From positions 101,175 to 165,174 of the forward strand of contig UQRP01000001.1 in NCBI GenBank assembly GCA_900543585.1: a stretch of 64,000 nucleotides of DNA. Reading direction: 5' to 3'. The position numbers were made by a program, and so were the translations under genes. Within the stretch, counting starts at the first letter, position 1, and every line of letters begins with the position of its first letter. Source of the DNA: an uncultured Prevotella sp. GTDB lineage: Bacteria > Bacteroidota > Bacteroidia > Bacteroidales > Bacteroidaceae. The notes beneath the pieces are model-generated. The model saw nothing but the letters and a program-made list of their open reading frames with translations, did not search any database and was not told the DNA's origin. Positions 16,382 through 25,223 of the stretch are shown here, piece after piece.

Positions 16382-17353
16382 ATGGACAACAGGGCAAAGT
16401 TTTATTGTTGGCTGATTGGCAAGCTGGAGCGTCGCCGCATGACGATACAAGAGATTTGTGATGACTGGGCGGAGTCGTCGAGCAATATTGACGGCAAGGA
16501 ACTCAGCGTGCGCACCTTCCACCGCTACCGTGAGGAGATAGCCAACCTCTTCGGCATTGAGATCGAATGCGACAAGGCCGGTGGCTATCGCTATTTCATC
16601 CGTCGCGACCGCTATGCGGATTCGGAGGTCTCCGAATGGCTGCTCAGCTCCCTGCGCATGGCATCACTCGGCGACAGGCTGAAATACCACGACAAGGTAA
16701 TGTTGGAGAAAGCGCCGGAGAACACGCAGTATCTCGACGACATCATCCAGGCCATTGACAAGCGCTATGCCATCCGGTTCCATTACCGCACACCCTATGG
16801 CGACGAGATGGAGATGGAGCTCGTTCCCGCTTTCCTCCGTCTGTTCCGCCAGCGCTGGTATGTTATCGGCAATCAGATGCAACAGGATGGTCACGAACCC
16901 AAGGCCAACGCTGACGGCTCCGACTACCATCCGCGTGTGCTGCCTTTCGACCGCATCAGTTACTTGGAGATCGTCTGCGAGCGGCAACTGCTGTCAAAGA
17001 GGACACAGAAGCTATTGAACCCCGACAACTTCTACGATGGCTGCTTCGGCATTATCCGTCAGCAGAACCTCCCGCCGCAGAAGATACGCATCCGTGCCTT
17101 CTACCCGGAGAACAACTACATCGAGGAGGTGCCGATTCACGAGAGCCAGACCAAGATTCGCAATGCCGCCGACGGGTCTTATACCGACTACGAGCTCTAC
17201 GTCAGTCCCACGCGCGACTTCGAGCAGGAACTGTTGTGGCACGGGCGGAAAGTCATCGTGCTCAGCCCCGATGACTTCCGCCAAGAGATGACAGGCATTC
17301 TCAAGGACATGGTGAGAAGTTATGAGACCGGTGAGAACACAGTGGAGGAATAA
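16382..17353 (+). CDS. WYL-domain transcriptional regulator
   Basis: 323 residues. An N-terminal winged helix-turn-helix (about 8-80, with MTIQEICDDWAES and RTFHRYREEI), a WYL domain (about 120-200, with the family core RQRWYVIGNQ), and a C-terminal WCX-type extension (about 215-315, with FEQELLWHGRKVIVLSPDDF). WYL proteins bind ligands such as nucleic-acid fragments and often repress defence or DNA-damage genes. Here it follows the UDG-like gene, so local control of this small cluster is plausible but inferred. A convergent gene lies downstream; a weak 8-bp hairpin (17370-17391) separates them. Confidence 0.88.
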   Translation: MDNRAKFYCWLIGKLERRRMTIQEICDDWAESSSNIDGKELSVRTFHRYREEIANLFGIEIECDKAGGYRYFIRRDRYADSEVSEWLLSSLRMASLGDRLKYHDKVMLEKAPENTQYLDDIIQAIDKRYAIRFHYRTPYGDEMEMELVPAFLRLFRQRWYVIGNQMQQDGHEPKANADGSDYHPRVLPFDRISYLEIVCERQLLSKRTQKLLNPDNFYDGCFGIIRQQNLPPQKIRIRAFYPENNYIEEVPIHESQTKIRNAADGSYTDYELYVSPTRDFEQELLWHGRKVIVLSPDDFRQEMTGILKDMVRSYETGENTVEE

Positions 17354-17392
17354 TAAAGCAATAACGGCAGTGCCCAAAATGAGTTGGGTACA

Positions 17393-18349
17393 CTACAACT
17401 TCACACTGCTGATGTCCACCAAATTGTTGACGATGGCATAGATGGTGAGGCCGGCAGCAGAGTGGATCTGTAGCTTTCGGGCGATGTTGCGGCGATGGGT
17501 GATGACCGTATTGATGCTGATACACAGGTCATCGGCTATCTCCTTGTTGGTCATTCCCTGTACCAATGAGATGATGACATCTTTCTCCCGCTCGCTGAGC
17601 GTCTCTGAGGAGGAAGGTGTGCGACTGATCATATTACTAATCTTCACACTGACGTCGTTCTGCTTCGACTTACGCTCTAAACGACGCACGGCAGGGATAA
17701 AGATCTGATCTTCCACAGCTGCATGCACGGTCAGCCATTCCTCACAGTTGTAGATATCGTAGAGGGTGGCTGTGAGCTGGTTGTTGTGCAACCCGTCGGA
17801 AGGCAAATATTTGATGATGATATTTTTCAATTCCTTCAGCTTCGTCTCAGTCTGTTGATGATGTTTTGAGAAGGTATGAATGTCGAAGTCTGACGGTGTC
17901 TCTCCCCGCTCCAAGGCTTCTACATAGGGGAACACCGTTTTCTCCTCAAAGGTCATGTGGTTGCGGATAGAGTGCGCATACTCATCATAGAGTTTCATGA
18001 TGAGCCTGGCCAGGTTGTCGCTGTCATCGAGGGCTTCGGCCAACTCTCGGCGGATGAAAGGCAACTGAAAATCAAGATAATAAGAGTGACTGGCTTTGAG
18101 ATAGTGTATCAGCGTAGAGATAGACAGATGGCCGTCGTCGTTGGGATTGCGATAGCGGTTAATCGTGAAATTGACGACGGCAAGGAAAGTATAGGTATCA
18201 ACTTTCTCGTCCTCGCAGACCTCACGCACCGTCTTGTCTCCAAAACCTAAGTTAATGCCGAAAGCACCAAGGCTTTGCAGCACCGTATAGTTGTCACTGA
18301 TAATATTGATGAGCTTATCGTCAGGCTCATACATCTTCATATTCTTCAT
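17393..18349 (-). CDS. Hemerythrin-domain / LuxR-type HTH fusion regulator
   Basis: 318 residues with an unusual domain order. Residues about 8-70 resemble the ScdA N-terminal domain (INIISDNYTVLQSLGAFGIN). About 80-225 form a hemerythrin-like four-helix domain with candidate iron ligands in HSYYLDF, RNHMTFEEKTVFPY, KHHQQTE and HAAVEDQIF. About 248-315 form a LuxR-type HTH (TLSEREKDVIISLVQGMTNK). The first two domains match RIC/YtfE-type di-iron proteins that handle nitric oxide damage and bind oxygen, so the protein is a candidate oxygen or nitric-oxide sensing transcription factor. Start at 18349; shorter Met starts 3 and 5 codons in are possible. Its targets are not evident. Confidence 0.85.
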   Translation of the reverse strand: MKNMKMYEPDDKLINIISDNYTVLQSLGAFGINLGFGDKTVREVCEDEKVDTYTFLAVVNFTINRYRNPNDDGHLSISTLIHYLKASHSYYLDFQLPFIRRELAEALDDSDNLARLIMKLYDEYAHSIRNHMTFEEKTVFPYVEALERGETPSDFDIHTFSKHHQQTETKLKELKNIIIKYLPSDGLHNNQLTATLYDIYNCEEWLTVHAAVEDQIFIPAVRRLERKSKQNDVSVKISNMISRTPSSSETLSEREKDVIISLVQGMTNKEIADDLCISINTVITHRRNIARKLQIHSAAGLTIYAIVNNLVDISSVKL

Positions 18350-18728
18350 CTTGCCTTATAATTGTTTATAAGTATTTGCAAAATAACAAAAAAAAGTGAG
18401 CATTCAAAATTAGTGATGTCCTTTTTGACGTAAATACCTACATTTTGTGATAGTTTTACATGCTAATAACGATTAGGTATGTGTTTCGGAACGTTTCCAA
18501 ATTGCCCCAATCTGCTTTCTTTACGTTGAGATGATGATGTGTGGCAAATGCCGCAGATATCTGTGGCATTTGCCACAGATGTCGCTGGCATATGCCTCGG
18601 ATGTCGCTGGCAAATGCCGCGGATATTGACGGCATGTTGCAGATTATCATGTCGTTGCGGCAAGGCACACCTTTATCTATCTTTCCATATACCTATCATG
18701 ATGGCACTACTTAATGGTTTTTCTGCAT
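18350..18728. other. Intergenic region holding the 22-bp repeat array
   Basis: About 380 bp between the hemerythrin regulator and the lytic transglycosylase gene, AT-rich in its first half. Its only clear structure is the tandem array at 18543-18640. Open frames across it on both strands arise from the repeat and are not considered genes. Confidence 0.7.
18543..18640. repeat. 22-bp tandem repeat array, copy 1
   Basis: Four units of 22 bp plus a partial fifth, starting at 18543, 18565, 18587, 18609 and 18631. Each unit begins GGCAnnTGCC (mostly the near-palindrome GGCAWATGCC) followed by a variable A/G-C-rich GATRTC stretch. The array matches a second one at 38442-38529. The partly palindromic core could form small hairpins or bind a dimeric protein. 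Confidence 0.85.
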
Positions 18729-19916
18729 TTATAGATGCCATTTGTAGCTTCTACGTGCGCGTTGTGGCGTAGTGACAAATCCACCGAAGGATCCGCCAAA
18801 GGATCCACCGCCTGCAACACCGCGATACTGCGCCCATCGTGCCCTGATACGGTTGACATAGTCCACGGTCTCTGCACCCCGCATGTAGCCGCTTCTTACA
18901 ACAGGGTCGGTGTAGAACTGTGGGCTGCTCAACCGCTGGACAAACTCTGACACGTCATCCCAGCGACGAGGGTTGCGTCCATATTTTCGGGCCAATGCCA
19001 TAGCATCGCGCAAATGGTTGGTACCGCCATTGTAGCTGGCAAGCTGGAACCAGACTCGCTCTGATAGTGGTACATCAGCAAAATGCTGGCCCAACTCCTG
19101 CATGTATTTGGCCGAGGCGGCTATATTCTCCGCCGGATTGAAAAGCGACTCGCGAGACAGCCCGAGGTGGTCGGCAGTACTTGGCATAATCTGCATCAGT
19201 CCGCAGGCTCCAGCCCAGGACCTGGCGTTGGGGTCGAAGGTTGACTCCTGATAGCACTGAGCTGCCATGAGTCGCCAGTCGAGGCGTGCTAAAGGTGCGA
19301 ACTGCTGGAAGTAGCTGTCGTAGCGGGAGATGATACCTTTCGACCGGTTCAGCATCGGGGAATAGACATGTCGCTGGACACTGCGTGTGGAGAGCAGAAA
19401 CGACTCCTCGCGCCGCATCTTGGACACCATATCTTTTGTGAACCAGGCATCTATGCTCTCTGCCAGCTCCTTATTGTCGGCATTCACGGCCCAGCCATGC
19501 TTCAAGGAGTCGACCTTTACATCCGTGTAGTCTACTCCCTCTACGGAATCAGGCAGTTGCATGGCCGCGATGTCAGCATCTCCTGCCTTTATCTTCCTCA
19601 CGACCTCGGCGGTGTCTTTGCAGACGTCCACCCGCAACGACACGCCAAGCTTCTGTGCATACTTCTCACAGAGCAGATATTGCAAGCCCATGCCGTGACC
19701 ATGATAGTCATAATAGGTGTCGGGGCCTGAGACGGTGACCATGATCATCTCACCATTGTTGATGATGTCGTTGAGTCCAAAGTTGTCACTGGAAGGTATG
19801 GAGTCGCTGCCCATAGGAGTGCCCCATGGTGTCAGCTCCGGCTTTTTCTGCTCGCTGCATGAACCTGCAAAAAGCGCGGAAAAGAGTAATAATATGCCAA
19901 TAATATGTAACTTCAT
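18729..19916 (-). CDS. mltF: Membrane-bound lytic murein transglycosylase F-like lipoprotein
   Basis: 395 residues; cleaves peptidoglycan strands in the periplasm. The N terminus is a lipoprotein signal with lipobox LFAGSC (Cys near residue 20). Residues about 50-175 form a periplasmic substrate-binding-like domain (SBP_bac_3 type). The SLT domain follows, with QCYQESTFDP (catalytic Glu near 224), GLMQIMPSTADHLG and the ASYNGG motif. A Gly/Ser-rich tail (GGGSFGGSFGG) ends the protein. Promoter: TAATTTTG box on the minus strand at 19931-19938, divergent from the his operon. Confidence 0.9.
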   Translation of the reverse strand: MKLHIIGILLLFSALFAGSCSEQKKPELTPWGTPMGSDSIPSSDNFGLNDIINNGEMIMVTVSGPDTYYDYHGHGMGLQYLLCEKYAQKLGVSLRVDVCKDTAEVVRKIKAGDADIAAMQLPDSVEGVDYTDVKVDSLKHGWAVNADNKELAESIDAWFTKDMVSKMRREESFLLSTRSVQRHVYSPMLNRSKGIISRYDSYFQQFAPLARLDWRLMAAQCYQESTFDPNARSWAGACGLMQIMPSTADHLGLSRESLFNPAENIAASAKYMQELGQHFADVPLSERVWFQLASYNGGTNHLRDAMALARKYGRNPRRWDDVSEFVQRLSSPQFYTDPVVRSGYMRGAETVDYVNRIRARWAQYRGVAGGGSFGGSFGGFVTTPQRARRSYKWHL

Positions 19917-19930
19917 ATATTAATTTGATA

Positions 19931-19964
19931 CAAAATTACTAACTTTATTGGATATATCGGCAAA
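19931..19964 (-). promoter_or_regulatory. mltF promoter
   Basis: On the minus strand, a -7 box TAATTTTG (19931-19938) with a TTTG box 22 bp upstream (19961-19964). The -7 box lies 14 bp before the mltF start codon, and the element overlaps the divergent his promoter region. Confidence 0.65.
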
Positions 19965-19978
19965 AGTAGGTAAATTTG
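19948..19978 (+). promoter_or_regulatory. his operon promoter
   Basis: TTG (19948-19950), a 20-bp spacer and TAAATTTG (19971-19978), 47 bp before the hisG ATG. It interleaves with the divergent mltF promoter. No His-rich leader peptide is seen, so classical attenuation is unlikely. Confidence 0.6.
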
Positions 19979-20025
19979 CAAAGAATATTTGTACATAAGA
20001 GAAGACAAGTAACAAAAGATTAGAT

Positions 20026-20877
20026 ATGTTAAGAATAGCCGTCCAGTCAAAAGGCCGTCTGTATGACGACACCATGAGCCTCCTTGAGGAGGCCGACATC
20101 AAGGTGAATCCCAGCAAGCGTACGCTCCTTGTCCAGAGCACCAACTTCCCCTTGGAAGTCCTCTTCCTGCGTGATGATGACATTCCTCAGAGCGTAGCCA
20201 GCGGTGTTGCTGACATTGGCATTGTCGGTGAGAACGAGTTTGAGGAGCGTCAGGAAGATGCACAGGTCATCGACCGCCTTGGCTTCTCTAAGTGCCGCCT
20301 CTCCCTTGCTATCCCTAAGGGTATCAACTATCCCGGCCTTGAGTGGTTCAACGGTAAAAAGATAGCCACCAGCTATCCTGGTATCCTGCGTCGCTTTATG
20401 ACAAAGAACAACATCAAAGCTGACATACATGTTATCACGGGCAGTGTGGAGATTAGCCCGGGCATTGGTTTGGCTGATGCTATCTTCGACATTGTCAGCA
20501 GCGGCTCTACCCTTGTGCACAACAATCTGAAAGAGGTGGAAGTGGTCATGCACAGCGAGGCTCTGCTCATTGGCAACTGGCGTATGGACGAGGAGAAACA
20601 TGACATCCTCAATGAGATGCTCTTCCGTTTTGAGGCTGTGCGTTCTGCCCAGGATAAAAAATATGTCATGATGAACGCGCCCAAGGATAAGCTCAAAGAA
20701 ATCACTGAGGTGTTGCCAGGAATCAAGAGCCCGACCATCATTCCGCTTTCCGATCCTAACTGGTGTGCTATTCATACTGTTCTCGACGAGAAGCATTTCT
20801 GGGAGATTGTGAACAAACTGAAGGAGCTCGGCGCGCAGGGTATCCTTGTCTCGCCGATTGAAAAGATGATACTGTAA
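20026..20877 (+). CDS. hisG: ATP phosphoribosyltransferase, long form
   Basis: First enzyme of histidine synthesis, joining ATP and PRPP. 283 residues, so the long, self-regulated form: the catalytic part (about 1-205) begins LRIAVQSKGRLYDDTMSLLE and includes the PRPP loop DAIFDIVSSGSTL; the C-terminal ACT-like domain (about 210-283, KSPTIIPLSDPNWCAIHTVL) is where histidine feedback acts in relatives. First gene of hisG-hisD-hisC. hisD begins within 3 bp of the stop. Confidence 0.96.
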   Translation: MLRIAVQSKGRLYDDTMSLLEEADIKVNPSKRTLLVQSTNFPLEVLFLRDDDIPQSVASGVADIGIVGENEFEERQEDAQVIDRLGFSKCRLSLAIPKGINYPGLEWFNGKKIATSYPGILRRFMTKNNIKADIHVITGSVEISPGIGLADAIFDIVSSGSTLVHNNLKEVEVVMHSEALLIGNWRMDEEKHDILNEMLFRFEAVRSAQDKKYVMMNAPKDKLKEITEVLPGIKSPTIIPLSDPNWCAIHTVLDEKHFWEIVNKLKELGAQGILVSPIEKMIL

Positions 20878-20880
20878 GTG

Positions 20881-22167
20881 ATGAATATTATTAAATATCC
20901 TGCCAAGGAGGGATGGGACGCTCTGGTAGAGCGCCCGCATCTCGACCTTACACAGCTCAATGCCACTGTGACTTCAGTTCTTGAAGATGTCAAGGCCAAT
21001 GGTGACGCAGCTGTGAAACGCTATGAAGAGAAATTTGACCATGTGAGTCTTGAGAGTCTTGCTGTGACAGAGGCAGAGATTGCTGAGGCTATGGACAATA
21101 TCTCTCAGGAGCTTAAAGAATCACTTGAACTTGCGCACCATAATATAGCTGTTTTCCATGAGGCTCAGAAGTTTGAAGGGCAGCATATTGAGACAGCGCC
21201 TGGGGTGACTTGCTGGCAGAAAAGCATCCCTATCGAGAAGGTAGGTCTCTACATTCCCGGTGGCACGGCTCCCCTTTTCTCTACCGTGCTCATGCTTGCC
21301 ACTCCTGCCAAGATAGCCGGTTGCAAAGAGATTATTCTCTGCACTCCTCCCAATCGTGAGGGAAAGGTCAATCCGGCTATCTTAGCAGCTGCCAAGATAG
21401 CCGGTGTGAACAAGATTTACAAGGCCGGTGGTGTGCAGGCTATCGGTGCCATGGCTTATGGTACAGAGACAGTGCCTAAAGTCTTCAAGATTTTTGGTCC
21501 CGGCAACCAATTTGTCATGGCTGCCAAGCAGCAGGTTAGCTTGCACGAAGTGGCCATCGACATGCCAGCGGGTCCCAGTGAGGTATGTGTTGTCGCTGAC
21601 GATACGAGCAATCCTGTGTATGTCGCCGCCGATCTCCTCTCTCAGGCTGAGCATGGTATAGACTCCCAGGTGTTCCTCATCACTACTTCCGAGAACCTGC
21701 TTGCAAAGGTGAAGGACGAGGTTGCCCGTCAGTTGGCAGCCCTACCCCGTTGCGAGATTGCTGCCAAGTCGCTTGATAACTCCAAGCTTGTCCTCGTTCA
21801 TGATGATGACGAGGCGATGGAACTCGCCAACTATTATGCACCGGAGCATCTTATCATAGCTACTAAGAACTATGATGAGCTTGCAGGGAAGGTGGTCAAT
21901 GCAGGCAGCGTGTTCTTAGGTCAGTGGGCATGCGAGAGTGCTGGTGACTATGCCAGTGGCACCAATCACACCCTGCCTACCCATCAGTATGCCTTAGCGT
22001 ATAATGGTGTGAATCTGGACAGCTACAATAGAAAAGTCACCTTCCAGCATCTGACAGAAGACGGTATCCGCAGTATAGGCTCTGCCGTGGTGTGCATGGC
22101 CGAGAATGAGCAGTTGGAAGCACATGCCAATGCTATGCGACTGCGTATCGAATCATTAAAAAAGTAA
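20881..22167 (+). CDS. hisD: Histidinol dehydrogenase
   Basis: Oxidises L-histidinol to histidine in two NAD-dependent steps; the last enzyme of the pathway. 428 residues from ATG 20881; a GTG at 20878 immediately after the hisG stop is a less likely start. Typical blocks: GLYIPGGTAPLFSTVLM, ADLLSQAEHGIDSQV (zinc-site Gln/His), YAPEHLII (catalytic Glu-His) and ASGTNHTLPT. Translationally coupled to hisG and followed 6 bp later by hisC. Confidence 0.96.
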   Translation: MNIIKYPAKEGWDALVERPHLDLTQLNATVTSVLEDVKANGDAAVKRYEEKFDHVSLESLAVTEAEIAEAMDNISQELKESLELAHHNIAVFHEAQKFEGQHIETAPGVTCWQKSIPIEKVGLYIPGGTAPLFSTVLMLATPAKIAGCKEIILCTPPNREGKVNPAILAAAKIAGVNKIYKAGGVQAIGAMAYGTETVPKVFKIFGPGNQFVMAAKQQVSLHEVAIDMPAGPSEVCVVADDTSNPVYVAADLLSQAEHGIDSQVFLITTSENLLAKVKDEVARQLAALPRCEIAAKSLDNSKLVLVHDDDEAMELANYYAPEHLIIATKNYDELAGKVVNAGSVFLGQWACESAGDYASGTNHTLPTHQYALAYNGVNLDSYNRKVTFQHLTEDGIRSIGSAVVCMAENEQLEAHANAMRLRIESLKK

Positions 22168-22173
22168 ACAATT

Positions 22174-23211
22174 ATGAAGCAACTCCGAGATTTAGTCCGC
22201 CCCAATATCTGGCGCCTGGCACCATACAGTTCAGCACGTAACGAGTATAGCGGTCATGAGGCTCATGTCTTTCTCGATGCCAACGAGAATCCGTACAATG
22301 CCCCTTTCAACCGTTATCCTGATCCGTTGCAGGCGAAAGTCAAGGAGGAGCTGTCGAAGATAAAAGGAGTCCCGGCGGACTGTATCTTCCTTGGGAATGG
22401 TTCTGATGAGGCCATCGACCTTGTCTATCGGGTCTTCTGCCGACCGCAGGTGGATAATGTGGTGGCCATTGAGCCAACATACGGCATGTATAAGGTGTGT
22501 GCCGACATCAATGATGTGGACTATCGTCCTGTTCTCCTTGACGAGAATTACGAGATGAGTGCCGACAAGCTTCTCGCTGCGTGCGACAAGCATACCAAAG
22601 CAATATGGATATGCTCTCCCAATAACCCCACGGGCAACAATATGTCTGTTGAGGAGATAGAAAAGGTGCTGAAGAACTTTGATGGTGTTGTTGTTGTTGA
22701 CGAGGCCTATAGTGACTTCTCTACGATCCCCGTCTTCCGCACGCGTATCAAGGAATTCCCGAATATCATCGTGCTGAACACAATGAGTAAGGCCTGGGGC
22801 TGTGCTGCCATTCGCTTAGGTATGGCCTTTGCGAGCAAAGAGATTGTTGACCTTTTCAATAAGGTGAAATATCCCTATAATGTCAATCTGCTCACACAGC
22901 AGCAAGCTCTTAAGGCTCTTAACAGCCGCGAAGATGTGGAGAAATGGGTTAGTCTGTTGCTGCAGGAGCGCAGTAAGATGTTGGTGTCTTTTGCCGCTCT
23001 GCCTGTCACGCTAAAGGTGTATCCCACCAATGCCAATTTCTTCCTTGCCAAGATGACGGACGCCCAGGGCATCTACGACTATCTGGTGGCAAAGGGTATC
23101 ATTGTGCGCAATCGCACACGCGTGAAACTCTGTAAGGACTGCCTGCGTGTTACCATAGGTACTAAGGCTGAGAATACGGAGTTGCTCAGTGCACTCAGGG
23201 AACTGAAATAA
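22174..23211 (+). CDS. hisC: Histidinol-phosphate aminotransferase
   Basis: PLP-dependent transfer of an amino group to imidazole acetol phosphate. 345 residues, fold type I. Markers: LDANENPYNAPFNRYPDP, the substrate and cofactor blocks CSPNNPTGNNMS and VVDEAYSDF, the PLP-lysine in NTMSKAWGCAAIRLG and the Arg in RNRTRVKLCKDCLRVTIG. Last gene of the local his set; hisB, often next in Bacteroidota, is absent, and a convergent gene starts 18 bp after the stop. Confidence 0.95.
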   Translation: MKQLRDLVRPNIWRLAPYSSARNEYSGHEAHVFLDANENPYNAPFNRYPDPLQAKVKEELSKIKGVPADCIFLGNGSDEAIDLVYRVFCRPQVDNVVAIEPTYGMYKVCADINDVDYRPVLLDENYEMSADKLLAACDKHTKAIWICSPNNPTGNNMSVEEIEKVLKNFDGVVVVDEAYSDFSTIPVFRTRIKEFPNIIVLNTMSKAWGCAAIRLGMAFASKEIVDLFNKVKYPYNVNLLTQQQALKALNSREDVEKWVSLLLQERSKMLVSFAALPVTLKVYPTNANFFLAKMTDAQGIYDYLVAKGIIVRNRTRVKLCKDCLRVTIGTKAENTELLSALRELK

Positions 23212-23229
23212 GGAATCTTGGAAAAGATA

Positions 23230-24006
23230 CTATAAAATTAACGACTTACTGAAGTCGAAGCCATTCCACTCATAATCTCTGTGGAAGACGTAGCCTAACT
23301 GGTTGCTCGTAACGAGTGTACCACCAAGATTGACACCAAAATTCAAATGTGAGTGCCCATAGATCCAATAGTCTATGGGCACTGACTTTATGTAGTCAGT
23401 GAGGTCGATGGTGAAAGCATCAACGAGTGTGCCGTCCCTGATCACTTTCAGCTTATGGGGTGTGCAATGATATGTAGGAAGATGGTGGGTCACCACTACT
23501 CTATGAGCGGCCTTGCTGCTATTGATGGACTTCCTGATGAAGTCGAGGCATAGCTCGTGCTCAGCATTGTAGTCATCGGTGGTGAATTTCCGGCCATGAT
23601 ATTTTATTCGATGGAAGTCGGTGAGGAAATAGCCTACCGATTTTTTGTGTTGCGGAGTGATATGTGACCAGAGTGTGGAAAGAATGAAGTCTGTATCACC
23701 AATGGTTACCACCTTATTATAATAATAGCAGACATTGGACATGAGCTTCCATTCCCATTCCGTTCCCATCTGCTTGATGTCGCAACCTCCATAATATTCA
23801 TGGTTGCCAGGAATCATCAGTACTTGCTCATAATTGTCGGCTGCCCATTTAAGAAAATCTGATCTTATGATGTCGTCATCGCCCAAATAGAAGCTGTCAC
23901 CGGCGATAAGAAGGATGTCACCGGTGACTTTCGGATGAAGCCGTTGCATGAACAGTCTGTTCTCCGTAAATTCCAGATGGAGATCGGACAGGTACTGAAT
24001 GGTCAT
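23230..24006 (-). CDS. Metallophosphoesterase
   Basis: 258-residue calcineurin-like phosphoesterase with the full motif series: SDLHLEF near the N terminus (DxH), AGDSFY (GD), PGNHEYY (GNHE), VVTHHLPTY (H), and YGHSHLNFG (GHxH). The substrate is unknown; relatives act on varied phosphodiesters or monoesters. Its ATG overlaps the stop of the upstream membrane protein gene (ATGA), so it is the last gene of a MORN-glgB-DUF6057 operon. Confidence 0.9.
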   Translation of the reverse strand: MTIQYLSDLHLEFTENRLFMQRLHPKVTGDILLIAGDSFYLGDDDIIRSDFLKWAADNYEQVLMIPGNHEYYGGCDIKQMGTEWEWKLMSNVCYYYNKVVTIGDTDFILSTLWSHITPQHKKSVGYFLTDFHRIKYHGRKFTTDDYNAEHELCLDFIRKSINSSKAAHRVVVTHHLPTYHCTPHKLKVIRDGTLVDAFTIDLTDYIKSVPIDYWIYGHSHLNFGVNLGGTLVTSNQLGYVFHRDYEWNGFDFSKSLIL

Positions 24007-25181
24007 AGCTTAGACACCATAGAGAGCGGTGCGAGCTTTAGCTTGTAATAATAGAACCAGTAAGTCTTGCCGTAGCTGTCTTTGAGCAGCGCATATTGCA
24101 TTTGGGGATTTTTGGTACCATAGTAAATCTTACGGTAGTCGGCATAGTCGGCATCCATGACGGAGCTATGGTATGCAATACGTGGATGCTCATGAATGTG
24201 GGTGTAGAGCACAAGAGCCTCGCGATAGCTTTGTGGCAGATGAGCGTTGAGATTATAGTATTTAGGAAGCGTGTTGACGAAACTGTCGAGGTCGCCATCA
24301 AGCAGATAGGCGCACAACAGGTAGTCGGCTGACATCTTGGTAGCGAAACGACTCTTGCAGAGGGTCTCTAAATATACTTTTGGTGTCATCTTATCCACGA
24401 AATAGACACCAAGGTCTTTGTAGAACCATACCTCCGGCACCATCATCATTTTCACGGACTTGCCGTTGGGTATCATGGCGTCAGAGCCGCCTATGAGGGG
24501 ATACTCGAAGAGCGCCTCGCCTAACTGGTGCTCTTTTGCCAATGCATAGATACGCAGACATGTCAGACTGCTGTCAGTCTTCTCCTCGTTGCTGCCTGTC
24601 TGTAATGCGTCGGCATATTTGCCTTCCAATATTTTGTGCTCTATGCTCATACGATAATGGAAAACTTCATCATTGCAGCCTATAGCACATACTATCAGTG
24701 ACATAGCTGTCATCTGCAACATGTTGATCCATGTCATACGAGAAAAGAATCCTAAAGACGTTGCGGGTAACTCGATGGGTTCCAGTTGCCTCACGATCCA
24801 CACGACTCCGGCATAGACAATCATCAGCAATGGAAAAATCCACAGCCAGTTGCCAATATAATTATTGGGCGCTATATCGCGTGAGATATCTGTGATGATA
24901 CCTAACAGAAGCAGAGAGGGAACATATGTCAGAGCGTGACCACGCCGGCAGAGACCTGTAAACTTATAAATTCCGAATTGGATAAGCCACAGCACAAGGG
25001 TGATGATAAAAGTACCTATCACCGGATTGTAATGTGTCGCTCCATGAGAGAGCACATGTTGGGCTACGGCAAGAATGTCGGCCTGATAGCAGTACAGGTA
25101 GACAATCGTGAAAAGTAAGAAGAAAATGGCACAGGTTACACGCATTATCCCTGTGCCGCCTTTATTCATATCTGACATCAT
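24003..25181 (-). CDS. DUF6057-like multi-pass membrane protein
   Basis: 392 residues. The first half has about five or six hydrophobic segments (from FFLLFTIVYLYCY to MTAMSLIVCAIGC near residue 185). The second half is soluble and helical, resembling TPR-like repeats (EHKILEGKYADAL, LRIYALAKEHQLGEAL). This combination matches DUF6057 proteins of Bacteroidota; function unknown. It lies between glgB (42 bp upstream) and the phosphoesterase with a 4-bp overlap. Confidence 0.7.
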   Translation of the reverse strand: MMSDMNKGGTGIMRVTCAIFFLLFTIVYLYCYQADILAVAQHVLSHGATHYNPVIGTFIITLVLWLIQFGIYKFTGLCRRGHALTYVPSLLLLGIITDISRDIAPNNYIGNWLWIFPLLMIVYAGVVWIVRQLEPIELPATSLGFFSRMTWINMLQMTAMSLIVCAIGCNDEVFHYRMSIEHKILEGKYADALQTGSNEEKTDSSLTCLRIYALAKEHQLGEALFEYPLIGGSDAMIPNGKSVKMMMVPEVWFYKDLGVYFVDKMTPKVYLETLCKSRFATKMSADYLLCAYLLDGDLDSFVNTLPKYYNLNAHLPQSYREALVLYTHIHEHPRIAYHSSVMDADYADYRKIYYGTKNPQMQYALLKDSYGKTYWFYYYKLKLAPLSMVSKL

Positions 25182-25223
25182 ACAAAAAACGGTCAGGAGG
25201 ACAAGCCTCCTGACTTCAAAATA

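Noticed and set aside
17370..17391. Terminator between the WYL and hemerythrin genes
   Set aside because: The 8-bp hairpin is weak and lacks a T-run, so it was only mentioned in the WYL entry.
18543..18640. CRISPR array
   Set aside because: Units are contiguous at 22 bp with no unique spacers and no cas genes are present.
18456..18668. Two small frames with phrases such as ISAAFASDIRG and GICQRH
   Set aside because: They are translations of the 22-bp repeat on the minus strand; the peptide repetition follows from the DNA repeat.
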